64,000 nt of DNA from Microplitis mediator (lineage: Eukaryota > Arthropoda > Insecta > Hymenoptera > Braconidae). Shown piece by piece: positions 22,601-30,216 of this stretch. Every line of letters starts with the position of its first letter. The first letter of the stretch is position 1. The translations under genes were made by a program, and so were the position numbers. The notes under the pieces are model-generated. The model was not told the origin of the DNA and ran no database searches. It worked only from the letters and a program-made list of their open reading frames with translations. The stretch lies in assembly GCF_029852145.1 (NCBI RefSeq), contig NC_079971.1, forward strand, positions 21,885,563-21,949,562, read 5' to 3'.

Positions 22601-25551
22601 TATTTTTATAAGTTTGAAAAAAATTGGTCATCATGTCACCTTTTGAAGTTTTGAAAATTCAGCGCTTTTTCAAAGATTTTTTTTTAAACAGGGAAGTATA
22701 GGGTTCAAAAACTCCCTCATTTGACTGAAAATTTGTGTACATAAAATTCAAAATTAACTGAATCTTTTGCTATTAAAATCTTACGTTTGAAAAAATTTCA
22801 ACTTGAAGTTCTAACTTTTCTCAAATTTAAAACTTCTGCATGTCGAATTTTTTAAAACTTTTTGAAAAGAATTTTATTCATCCAGTCGGGTTGCAAAAAA
22901 AATTTTTATGCCAAAGTATCATTTTTTGCTGTTACACTGTAAAAAATCCGGAGTGAATTCGGATTTAATTTGACTCCGCATTCCCTCCGCCACTCGGAGT
23001 TCCAGAGTTTTAAAAAAAATCACTCCGCATGCGGAGTGAATTAGGAGTTTTTTTTTAGCGGAGTGATCTCGGAGTGACACGGATTTTATTTCACTCCCAA
23101 TTCACTCCGGTCCGGAGTTTTAATACTTAAATAAATGTATACCAATTTTTTATTAAACTGCTAAACAATGGGTGTGTGTGCGAGTGTGTGTTTGCGTGCA
23201 TGTGTGTGTTTGGGTGTGTGCAGGTGTCTGTGTGCGTGTGTGCAAATGTGTGCGTGTGTGTGTTCGATTGTGTGCTTGTGTGCAAATGTGTGCGTGCGTG
23301 TGTGTTCGATTGTGTGCTTGTGTGCAAATGTGTGCGTGCGTGTGTGTGCGAGTGCGCGTGTGTGCCTAAATATGTATGTGCGTATGTGTGTGCATATCAG
23401 CTGATCAATAATGTAATACGCGAATTTTTACTTCGATTTTATTGAGTGGAGTTATATTTTATTAATAATATTTTCAAAACTCCGCTCCGGAGTGAATTTC
23501 ACTCCGGAGGGATTAAATTAATAAATAATTATTCACTCCGCGAAAACTCCCCTGCGGAGTGAATTTCACTTCGAGGGGAGTAAATAATTAAAAATTCATT
23601 CACTCCGCATTCACTCCGCATTCACTCCGGATTTAATCCGCATTTACTCCGCGAATTTTTTACAGTGTATGATTGAAAAAAATAAAGAAATCACTAGATT
23701 TTTAAATTTTCTTGGTTTTAAATATTTAAATTTATTGTTTACTTTTTTTCTGCGAAATATAAAAATAAATAATTTGTAAGATTATTCAAGGATTTAAATT
23801 ATTGTTATTTTGGTATCATTTTTCATTGAAATAAATTGTTGTGAAGATTAATCGAATAAATGATCCTTGACATTGGATAATTAATTTTTTATTTATTAAA
23901 CTAGGTTGTAAATAAATGTAGATTTTTATGTAAATATGTACAAAACCAACAATATTCAATTATTAAACGTCAATACAAATTAATTTAAAAAAAGATACGA
24001 CAGACCTCAATAAAATATATAGACTGAATGACTGAAAAAAATGAATCGGATGGCAATGACGTATGCATTAATAATTATAAAAATTAATTAAATTACATTT
24101 GGGAAAAATAAAATAAAATATTTTTAGTGGATAATCTTTATCTGTTTGAATCGCGATTTAGATGGAAGATTAAATTTAACACATAATATACTTCAACCGT
24201 GAGCCAATCACAAGACCAATCATTTAAAGATCTATTAACAATTATTTCTATGATTAATTATATATTGGAATGTTAATTATTAATTGATTTCTATTTTATG
24301 CTCCGCTTTATCTGCTTTCTTTAATAATAAATGAGGTGACATTTTTTTAGTCCACTAACCCCGATAACTAAAAAATATTTCTACATAAAACTGATAATCA
24401 GATTAAGAACATCGATACTTCTATCAATAAATTTCTAGTTTATAAGAACAGTACTTTCTTTGGCGCATTCACTTTTTATGTAAAGCATCAAAAATTTGCC
24501 CACAATTTTTCCCAAACAAAAATTCTCGCTAAATTTGAAAAAGATGCTAGATTTTAATGCAATCCATCACTCTCTGCTCTTTATTTCCGCTTAAAACTTC
24601 GTGCTTTTCAATAATTTTCAAATTCAAATTTCGAACTTCCCACCAAAAAATTAAGTTTTCAAAATAAATTCAATCCTTATCCAAAAGACCTCTGACAATT
24701 TTAAACTCAAAATATCTCGATAACTATTCAGTTTTTGAAAAAAAGACTTGATATCTTTTGTGTAGAGAATTTGATGCCCTACAAAAAAGGTCTCTTATGA
24801 TTTATCAGATATTTCAATATTTACTTAGATATTTCCAAAAAACCAATAACACTTTTTAGATTTTAATAATTTTTGAATTTCCCGCGGAAAATTCTAAACT
24901 TTATTTATTAAAACGAATGTATTTTGAAGTTTAAATTTTTTTATCAATTCTCCATCAAATTCCATTTATTTTCGCATAATTTTCCACATAATTTAGTTCA
25001 AAATATTTAAAATTATGTCTAATTTTACACAAAAATTCAATTTTTCATTTTTTACGGTCGTAATTATTTTCTCAGTGTCATTTCTACAGCAGATCAAAAA
25101 CGTCCGGTTCTAGAAACCTTCTACACAATAATTCTTACCGAAAGTGCCAGCATTGCAAGTCAAAAAAAACATGCGCATGCAATTAAAAATAATAAAAAAC
25201 CCTTACAATAGTATTAAGATAATCAAAGGGGTCAAATTCCGGTTGGTCATCTTCTTTTGGCGGCGGACAAGGGTAGAAAGCTTGCGAAGGTCTACCAAAA
25301 AATTTGAATAAAAATAAAATTTATATCGTAAACCAAAAAAAAATATAAAACTTTCTTTCATTATCAAAATTCTAATACCTGTTGGGTCTATTGGACCGAC
25401 TGTCTTTTAATTTCGCCATCAAACGCGTAAAATCTTCCCATTCCTTGTCTACATCCTCTTCATTGCCATCCAGGACAGCCGGATCCGGATGATGATGTCG
25501 ATGTCTATGGTGATTTTCATCACTATCCTTTTTGTTCACTGAATTAGCCAT
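4473..25551 (-). CDS. ClC-a: ClC-2/ClC-a voltage-gated chloride channel, isoform A
   Basis: Homodimeric plasma-membrane chloride channel of the ClC-2 branch. Exons in transcript order: 25551-25379, 25291-25207, 18535-18250, 15231-14101, 12394-12164, 10262-10039, 9961-9458, 6403-6176, 4661-4473. All junctions are GT-AG and phases agree, giving 1016 residues. Residues 1-86 are isoform-specific, with a histidine run. MYGRYTKDLGEFAKEEA opens the common part at 87. The three ClC anion-pathway motifs are intact: GSGIPE (225-230), GKEGPFVH (267-274, gating Glu 269) and GIFIP (519-523). CBS1 begins near 640, a low-complexity linker covers 711-878, and CBS2 is near 915-955 (FQLVERTSL...GRLVGVVALKELRKAIE). 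Unlike ClC-3/4/5-type exchangers, the GIFIP region and the paired CBS layout match ClC-2. Introns are full of miniature elements. Identity is secure; the 5' exon A is assigned by splice phase and its start codon. Confidence 0.93.
4863..5025. mobile_element. imperfect palindromic MITE in ClC-a intron
   Basis: GGTGCATTTACATGAGGAC (left) pairs with GTCCTCACATGTAAATGCAT (right). Complementarity extends outward over AAGGCTTATG and CATAACCTT to about 60 bp per arm. It is one of the few GC-moderate segments in this intron. Confidence 0.7.
5902..6033. mobile_element. palindromic MITE, ATAGTATATTACACRTCTAGGG family
   Basis: The left arm AATAGTATATTACACGTCTA is matched by the right arm TAGATGTGTAATATACTATT. 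The same end occurs around 34331 and 34760, and again near 34899. It lies in the last ClC-a intron, 143 bp from exon 6176-6403. Confidence 0.75.
6047..6101. other. strong GC-rich intronic hairpin next to a splice donor
   Basis: GGCGGAAAGCG(GC)AACTTT at 6047-6065 pairs with AAAGTT(GA)CGCTTTCCGCC at 6083-6101: 17 of 19 positions pair around a 17-nt loop. On the transcribed (-) strand it begins about 75 nt into the intron after the ClC-a exon 6176-6403. Confidence 0.7.
6176..6403 (-). CDS. ClC-a: ClC-a exon with CBS2
   Basis: 76 codons, phase 0 on both sides: acceptor TATTTCAG, donor GAG|GTAATA. It carries DPAPFQLVERTSLLKVHSLF and GRLVGVVALKE, the hallmark CBS2 strand-helix-strand of ClC-2 channels. 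Confidence 0.93.
6404..7864. other. ClC-a intron, AT-rich, no gene
   Basis: Contains a fragment of the CCCTGATTAAAAACTCCGATTGA element near 6550. It also has a run of short repeats around 'GGCAACTCTCCCA' (near 7290, 7420 and 7530). No exon seen. Confidence 0.45.
7865..9412. repeat. 140-bp higher-order satellite of GGTAGC/GCTACC palindromes
   Basis: About 1.5 kb built from 20-25 bp units carrying GGTAGCGGCTACCGATTATT and related words in both orientations. The marker AGAAATAATC recurs at 8231, 8371, 8511, 8651, 8883, 9023, 9163 and 9303: steps of 140, 140, 140, 232, 140, 140 and 140. It ends in GATTATTTTTTTCAGTG, the same end as the 137-bp element at 46463-46599. It therefore looks like an internally amplified copy of that MITE. 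Its right edge is 45 bp from the splice donor of exon 9458-9961. Confidence 0.9.
9458..9961 (-). CDS. ClC-a: ClC-a linker exon between CBS1 and CBS2
   Basis: 168 codons, phase 0 at both ends. It starts VAQKLQKEAEERAKEEMERK, an amphipathic charged helix. PSRFEVIPAPDILKMQ, PKKSILKKTNSFTLKG and TPYTTVTGAESRIRLAFEAI follow, then KKVQL. These blocks are typical of insect ClC-a. The SILKKTNSF segment is a basic serine-rich motif that could be phosphorylated (inference). Confidence 0.9.
10039..10262 (-). CDS. ClC-a: ClC-a exon with CBS1
   Basis: 224 bp, entered in phase 1 and left in phase 0. It encodes MYNIYVEDFMVRDVKYIYHG through SMILLGSIQRLELIKLIEKQ, the CBS1 domain with the SMILLGS strand conserved in ClC-2. 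Confidence 0.93.
10263..12163. repeat. diverged CCTATGGATTTC array with inserted CACGG element
   Basis: ClC-a intron. 10310-10436 and 11051-12020 consist of short words such as TTCCTATGGATTTC. A stretch at about 10305 (AATTTATGTTGGAATCTACA) recurs at about 11056, on the far side of the 10437-11050 element. No coding exon seen. Confidence 0.65.
10437..11050. mobile_element. TA-flanked CACGG foldback element, copy 1
   Basis: Left CATGGAAGGAAAATTATGG, right CATAATTTTCTTTCCGTG, both flanked by TA. The interior is dozens of copies of words like TTCCCATAATATTATGGGAA in both orientations. Other copies: 12871-13843 and 42433-43907. Confidence 0.85.
12164..12394 (-). CDS. ClC-a: ClC-a exon, late membrane helices and post-membrane linker
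   Basis: 231 bp; phase 1 at both ends. It encodes GYATVGAAAFSAGVTHTIS, FEMTGQITHIVPIMIAVLIS and LLQPSIYDSIILIKKLPYLP. These are helices O to R of the channel and the start of the cytosolic linker. Confidence 0.93.
12440..14075. mobile_element. foldback element with nested CACGG element
   Basis: 12440-12600 (ATTGAAAACCTACATTAGAC ... CGTGAAACGAAC) is complementary to 13878-14070 (GTTCGTTTCACG ... GTCTAATGTAGGTTTTCAAT). Between the arms are a 120-bp tandem duplication (12612-12725 and 12733-12845, both with GGTCCCAGGCTGC) and the nested element 12871-13843. Confidence 0.75.
12871..13843. mobile_element. TA-flanked CACGG foldback element, copy 2
   Basis: Left CACGGAAAGAAAATTATGGG and right CATAATTTTCTTTCCGTG, with TA on both sides. 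The interior is an array of CCCATAAT/ATTATGGG words, self-complementary at many scales. It is 359 bp longer than copy 1, so the array length varies. Confidence 0.9.
14101..15231 (-). CDS. ClC-a: ClC-a main transmembrane exon
   Basis: 1131 bp, the largest exon. It holds most membrane helices and the three ion-pathway motifs: GSGIPE, GKEGPFVH and VPSGIFIP. Entry is phase 1 from G|CC and exit is phase 1 (CCA G|GTACTT). No internal stop or frameshift. Confidence 0.96.
15832..16897. mobile_element. CCCGGG-ended element with AGATCTGATCAGATCT array, nested
   Basis: Begins CCCGGGAAAAACGGATTAG and ends AAATCGTTTTCCCCGGG. The interior repeats CAGATCTAATTATATCTG-type palindromes. The undisturbed opposite arm of the host palindrome shows the empty site. 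The duplicated target appears to be AT. Confidence 0.85.
16531..16603 (+). pseudogene. tRNA-like sequence (tRNA-derived SINE head or tRNA pseudogene)
   Basis: GCGCAGTGGATAGCGT forms a four-pair D stem and resembles an A box. GCAGGTTCGAGCCC carries a good B box, and the T arm has four of five pairs. CTTTGGA sits where the anticodon loop should be; the surroundings resemble tRNA-Arg. The acceptor stem does not pair and the anticodon stem is poor, so this is not a working tRNA. It lies inside the nested CCCGGG element. Confidence 0.6.
18250..18535 (-). CDS. ClC-a: ClC-a first common exon
   Basis: Begins exactly with ATG TAC GGT (MYGRYTKDLGEF) after acceptor TGTTTAG and ends phase 1 at AATAACG|GTTAGT. 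It encodes the N-terminal cytosolic domain and helix B (GEDWVFLALLGIIMALISYA). Every alternative 5' exon joins here in phase 0. The first codon is itself ATG, so a transcript starting in a 5' UTR exon could also use it as a start. Confidence 0.94.
18613..18654 (-). CDS. possible ClC-a cassette exon
   Basis: A 42-nt GC-rich open stretch in AT-rich intron, ending at donor CGA|GTAAGC and preceded by AATGACAG. In phase 0 it reads LWNRELVGFFPGCR, which would fit between any alternative first exon and MYGRYTKD. No in-frame ATG precedes it, so it could only be internal. The polypyrimidine tract is weak. RNA reads would settle it. Confidence 0.35.
18820..18873 (-). CDS. ClC-a: ClC-a alternative first exon C
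   Basis: ATG followed by 17 codons (MPASLLNRAYFVCNDDYI) and a donor ATT|GTAAGT, phase 0. It fits directly onto exon 18250-18535, 285 bp downstream. It would give a 948-residue protein with a short N terminus. Evidence is the start, the open frame, the consensus donor and the phase match; there is no transcript. Confidence 0.6.
18874..22931. other. ClC-a 5' intron, no further exon seen
   Basis: AT-rich. Holds fragments of the dispersed CTACAAAAAAGGTCTCTT family (inverse copy near 20025). It also holds a single TGACGTCA at about 20484-20491 and a TCGCGGTC-word repeat near 21420-21550. Sequence just upstream of exon C (18900-19250) is the likely promoter region for that isoform, but I could not pick a start site. 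Confidence 0.4.
22932..23670. mobile_element. TA-flanked CACTG foldback MITE with GGAGTGAAT core
   Basis: TTACACTGTAAAAAATCCGG at the left and GAATTTTTTACAGTGTA at the right. The interior has words like CTCCGGAGTGAATTTCACTC in both orientations. A GT-rich microsatellite is embedded at 23168-23395. A decayed relative is at 53611-53962. Confidence 0.85.
23168..23395. repeat. GT-rich microsatellite
   Basis: Imperfect (TGTGTGCG)n with two copies of a longer unit containing TGTTCGATTGTGTGCTTG. The several open frames in it, cysteine/valine-rich on + and histidine/threonine-rich on -, are artefacts of the repeat. Confidence 0.9.
23671..25206. other. ClC-a 5' intron, nothing coding
   Basis: Contains one CTACAAAAAAGGTCTCTTAT element fragment at about 24780-24800. 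No exon, RNA gene or clear terminal repeat found. Confidence 0.4.
25207..25291 (-). CDS. ClC-a: ClC-a isoform A second exon
   Basis: Acceptor GGTAG|ACC, donor ATT|GTAAGG. It encodes PSQAFYPCPPPKEDDQPEFD and PFDYLNTI, and leaves in phase 0 onto MYGRYTKD. The DYLNTI ending resembles the role of GYQDTL in exon B. It is proline-rich and acidic. Confidence 0.8.
25379..25551 (-). CDS. ClC-a: ClC-a isoform A first coding exon
   Basis: ATG at 25551; 57 codons plus two bases, donor AACAG|GTATTAG. It starts MANSVNKKDSDENHHRHRHH, a histidine/acid-rich cytosolic start, followed by a helical KEWEDFTRLMAKLKDS stretch. In-frame joining to 25207-25291 is exact (AG|A = Arg). Confidence 0.82.
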
Positions 25552-26265
25552 TTTATTTGTGAATTTAAATAAAGAAAACTTTGAAATATTTAATTTTTTA
25601 TTACTATTATTTTTATTTTATTAATTACACATAATTACAAATAATTTTAATTAATTATTATAGAAAAATTTTTTATTACAAATATAATAAGTGTATCACA
25701 CCATCGTCGATGGTGAACTGAGTCACGATACTCCGTCACGAGTCACCACAGCTTCAATTTATAAACTCATTAGACTGACACATTATCAAATGAGAGGTAG
25801 AAACAACGGCGATATCAAATTATTTTTATTGATATTATTTTTTTTTTTATGAATTAGAAAATTTGAAATTTTATTTTTTTTTACTGCTATTATTGTTGTT
25901 ATTTTTTATTTTTTTTTTTAATCAAAGAGATTATGGATGATGATTATGAGGTGGAGTGGAAGACAGTGATAAAAATAAAATTAGTGAATTATTTGAATTG
26001 TGCTGCAGACTGTACTAAGTAATGGGCTACTTCCCTCTCTGAAGAGAGAAACTGAGGTATAGAAGGGGTCTTTCGTAGGAAGCTCGTCGACTCAAAGTCA
26101 CAAGTTATCTCTATGCTCTTTTATCATTAGGTCAAAATTGTCCTCGTGATTTAATTTATATTGACTTTTTTTTTAACGAAAATAATTGGAAATTATGGTT
26201 GGAATTTTTTTATGTAATTTTAGAAATTGTGATGTAAGTATTTAATTTTTATTATGGGATTATTT
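25552..26265. promoter_or_regulatory. likely promoter/5' UTR region of ClC-a isoform A
   Basis: Sits directly upstream of the isoform A start codon. It contains GC-richer stretches at 25690-25780 (ACCATCGTCGATGGT, a perfect 15-nt palindrome apart from its centre) and 26025-26115. No TATA box was convincing. Promoter function is inferred from position only. Confidence 0.35.
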
Positions 26266-27788
26266 TTGAGTGAGTGAATTTGTGGTGTTTTGGATGCTGG
26301 GTAATTTTTGGGCGAAATTTTGACGGCGTGGAATAATTAGTTAAGGCATTTTTGAAAAGGATTTTTTTTAATGGTTGAGGTTTGAGGAAATGACGATAAC
26401 TTTTTTAAATTTTGGTTTGGGTCGTTGGTTCATAGGAACTTTTTTGTGGGAAATTTAATTGGCGCGAGAAATGGTCTTATAAGTTTTTTTGATATTATGG
26501 ATTCTTTGGATAGTAAGTGTGTTTTAAGGAATTAAAAATAGACGTCAGTTTTGTAACAAATGTGAATTTTGGATACTGTAATTTTTTGTATGCGAAAATA
26601 ATTTGTCATAAAAATTTTAGACAGTAACGATAAAAAAATGTGTATTGGAAAAACAAATAAAATTGAAAGCTTTTTAAATAAAAATAAATAATTAATTTTA
26701 AGGATTTTCTTTTGGACAATAAAAAATCTCACGTGAGCGTTAAAAAATAGTCTGATGACATACTTTAGTATTAAAAGTTAATTATGAATAAATAAAAAAA
26801 TGCATATTTTATAAATTGCGCCATGCTGAAAATTTTTAAACAAAATATTAAATTCAATTAACAAAGATCGTTTATTGAAAGAAGAAAAAAAAATAATTAT
26901 TAATTATTGCAATTAAAGTGTAGGAATATTAATTTTAAATTGAGAAAATCGTAAATTTGTTTAAAAAAATAAATAAAATTGTTTAAAGTTTTTAGCTTAC
27001 CCTTTTGAGTGTCTGAAAATAACTTTAAAAAAAATGTATTGCGTATTGTTGTCAGATTATTGTTTGTCATAAACCTGGGACTAGCTTCGAAAAAAAAACT
27101 TAAAAAAAATCCATTGTTAAAGTTAATTTTTTTTTAGTTACACAGACAGACACATAACAATAATTTGGGCCATTACTTATCATTTGTTACTAATATTTAA
27201 TATTATAAATAATTTTAAGTCTTTTTCCACTCGAAAAAACTCATTGAATTTTAAAAAAATGAGGGCCCTATATTGTTATTGATAAATATAGCAATAGTAC
27301 ACCAGCAATCCTAGAGAGAGGAGTAACACACATCCTATTAAATATTTACCTCAGGGTAAATAATAAATAAAATATAAATATATAAATAATAGACATAGAT
27401 GACAGACAGACAGATTAGACAGTTTTCAAATAAATCCGGTAATAGGTAAAACAATCCTACAACAGACAATCACCAAATAATATCTTTTGGAAGCCTTCGA
27501 TAATTTAAATAATCAAAAATAATTACGTAAAATCCAACAACAAAAAAATAAATAAATAAAACATTTTTGATGGGGGAGACAATTTGTTTTTTTTTTCTCT
27601 ACCTGCACTCACTCATACATTTATTTTTCTTCTGGCTATTCATCTCAGCGTGTCTACATGACGTTCGCTAATAAAAAAAAGATAAAATAATTCATGATAT
27701 CCAATTTTCATAATCATTTTTATCGAATTATTTTTACAAGGGACGAAACCTTTTGTACTTTTAATTTTTCTTCAAACGTAATTATTTT
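26266..27788 (-). pseudogene. inverted partial copy of the nSyb 3' end
   Basis: Reads as the reverse complement of 59535-61048 over about 1.5 kb, with scattered substitutions and small indels. On the - strand it keeps the acceptor, the four-codon last nSyb exon and TAG (GCGAACGTCATGTAGACAC), then the 3' flank. No upstream nSyb exons are present here, so it cannot make a SNARE. Homology stops near AACGTAATTATTTTT on one side and GAGTGAGTGAA on the other. No terminal inverted repeats, so a segmental duplication is more likely than transposition. Confidence 0.85.
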
Positions 27789-30216
27789 TTTTTGTAAAAG
27801 TCTTCTATACTTCCAACAATCAAAAATCACAATACAAAAAACAATAATTAAAATATCAACAACTCACCTCATCACTTTTCGCGAAACAAAAAAAAGCCAT
27901 TTTAAAAAAAAATTCATTCGAACTCCGCAAGAGATCACTACTAACTGAAATAAAAACAAAATTAATCCCTTATTAATCGCGATTTTTTTTCTTCTCTATT
28001 TACGCCAATAAATTTTTGATTGTTTATATTAGTCTCGTGTCATAGATAAGTCGAGTACCGTAATTGTTAATGAGCCGAGAGTACTGAGATAAAAATGTTA
28101 AGTAAATTTAAATGTTGACCGAAATCAAATATTTAGATTTTTTAAAATTCAAATAAATTACATGTAATTTAAAATAAAGGAAAAATAAATGACTAAATTG
28201 TTGTAATAAGACGCAAGATATTAAAAACGGAAGTCCCATGGGTTCCATGACCTTTAAGATAATCAGGGATAAGCGAGAAAAGGGAGAGTGAATGAAAGCC
28301 CATTAAATTATTTCATATGAGTCACGTTACCACATGATTGATTCTTTTCCATTTACAGTAATTGAACTTCCTTCTTCATACATTTTTACTTTTTTAATCT
28401 CGTTAGCTTACGCTCAAAGTATTTTGAATTTCAAGGAAAAAAATTAATAAATTTATCGAATGTTTATTCAAAATGTTCGTATATTTTTTATATTTTTAAT
28501 GTTTTTATTTGATTACATATTTTTTAAATATTACTATGACCTTCAAATTATCACTATCGCTTAATTATTTACTCTTTTATTGTCTTACTCTTATGTATAT
28601 ATTTATCTTCACATATTTGTCTTGTATGTTTTAAGTTTTTAACTTTATGTAAATTTTGTAACTAGGTTATCAGCTAGTTGTGTTTTCATATACTACGCGT
28701 TTAATATATATTGGAAATATAAAAATATATTTTTAATAATACACTTGACAGCTAAAATGGACATTATTTTTATTTATAAGATAAAAATATATAAAAATAA
28801 TGTTGGGAAATCCACAAGTGCGCACCTCAATCGCTCATGATAATTATTAATATTTTATTTTTTTTTATTAATTACTGTTTAACTTTTAATTAATTAATTT
28901 TATTTTTATTTTTAGTTTCTTTTTTTCAGTTTAAATTTTATTTGAAAATTTTTTTAAATCTCCCGCCTTTTTTTCTTAGATGTCGCTTTTTATTTTTCAA
29001 TCCTACTGGTACGCTGGTGCTGCTGCCAAATAGTTGGAGGAAAAAAAAATAATAATAAAAAAAAAAATGGCAGCTAAAGTTTTTATGAATTACCGGTTTT
29101 AAGTTTTTTTATTAATTACAATTAAACAAAAAGTATTTAGATAGTGATTTTTCATAGGGTTCTTGCGACAAAAGATATCAAGCTGATCAAAAAAAATTAG
29201 GCTATTTTATCACATTTTTCAAGAGTTATCGTGCCTACAAAGATACGTTTTGAAGAATTTACAACACTGGTTTCTTGGATTAAAATAATTTCTTTTAAAT
29301 CAATGGAATAATGAATCAATTTAATACCGGGTCTAAATTATTCCTTAAGAAATTATCTTTGAACTAGTATACAATTTTACGCACTTTAGTGCAATTAAAA
29401 AAGTGTATAAATGATTTAACGTTAATAAAAAAATTTTAGTCTTCGAAATTTTGAGTCTATTATAAGCTTTGAACTATTTTTACACTCATTTTATATAAAT
29501 TTCTACAAAATCTATCCCTACAAATAAAAATATAGAAAATATTTTAAAATTAATTTTGGAATTATTATTAATATTTAAAAAAATAGTTTATGATTTTTTA
29601 GAAATAAACCTAGAAATTATTTTTCCAATTTTTGAATAGTTCCACAAAATGTTTTTTTTTACCCTTGCTCTGAAAGTTTCATTTCTGAACGTTAGATGGC
29701 GTTTCGTAAGAAGCCGATTACCAGAAACCTACTTTACCGCGTACTTTGCCGGCCTAGGCTGTAAAGTGAACTTTTTGCGACCTTCATTCTAAAACCAAGT
29801 GTCCAGTCCACATTAACACACTTTTCAATTAACATTAAAACACCATAAGCAAACTATAGATATTCAACACATCGTAAAATGTGTTTTTAGTGACTACAAA
29901 AAAGATAGTTTTGCTTATGGCCTTGAACATAAAACACATTAAATGTATGTTAAAATAATACACTTGGTTTTAGAGTGCGCACTATACATTTTTTATTTGA
30001 AAAAAAGTAGAAAAATAAAAATTCTAATTTGGCGGCCATTACAACGTCGGTATACCGCCATTTTGAGGTCAACTTACACAAATATTCATTTAGTGTCCAT
30101 TTTACCATATTTTCTTCTAAATTCAATTAACAATAATTTAAATTTGCTAATTTATACCTAAACCCCTAGCACTAAAATTAATCAAAAATTATTTACTTCA
30201 ATAAATAATTAATTAA
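27789..30216. other. non-coding, one MITE
   Basis: AT-rich sequence between the nSyb fragment and the dehydrogenase stop. It contains the palindromic element at 29787-29975. The GC-richer word TACTTTGCCGGCCTAGGCTGTAAAGT near 29740 is a short imperfect palindrome. No exon recognised. Confidence 0.4.
29787..29975. mobile_element. palindromic MITE, ATTCTAAAACCAAGTGT ends
   Basis: The left end ATTCTAAAACCAAGTGT is answered by ACACTTGGTTTTAGAGT. Inner arms (ACACCATAAGCAAACTAT and ATAGTTTTGCTTATGG) also pair. Confidence 0.8.

Noticed and set aside
23168..23445. Cysteine/valine-rich proteins of 65-89 residues and a histidine/threonine-rich one on the other strand
   Set aside because: All are translations of a GT-rich microsatellite in different frames.
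27694..27948. Open frame MISNFHNHFYRIIFTRDETF, also at 59393-59626 on the other strand
   Set aside because: The similarity is only because both lie in the inverted nSyb-end duplication; the frame is antisense to the nSyb terminal intron and has no domain.
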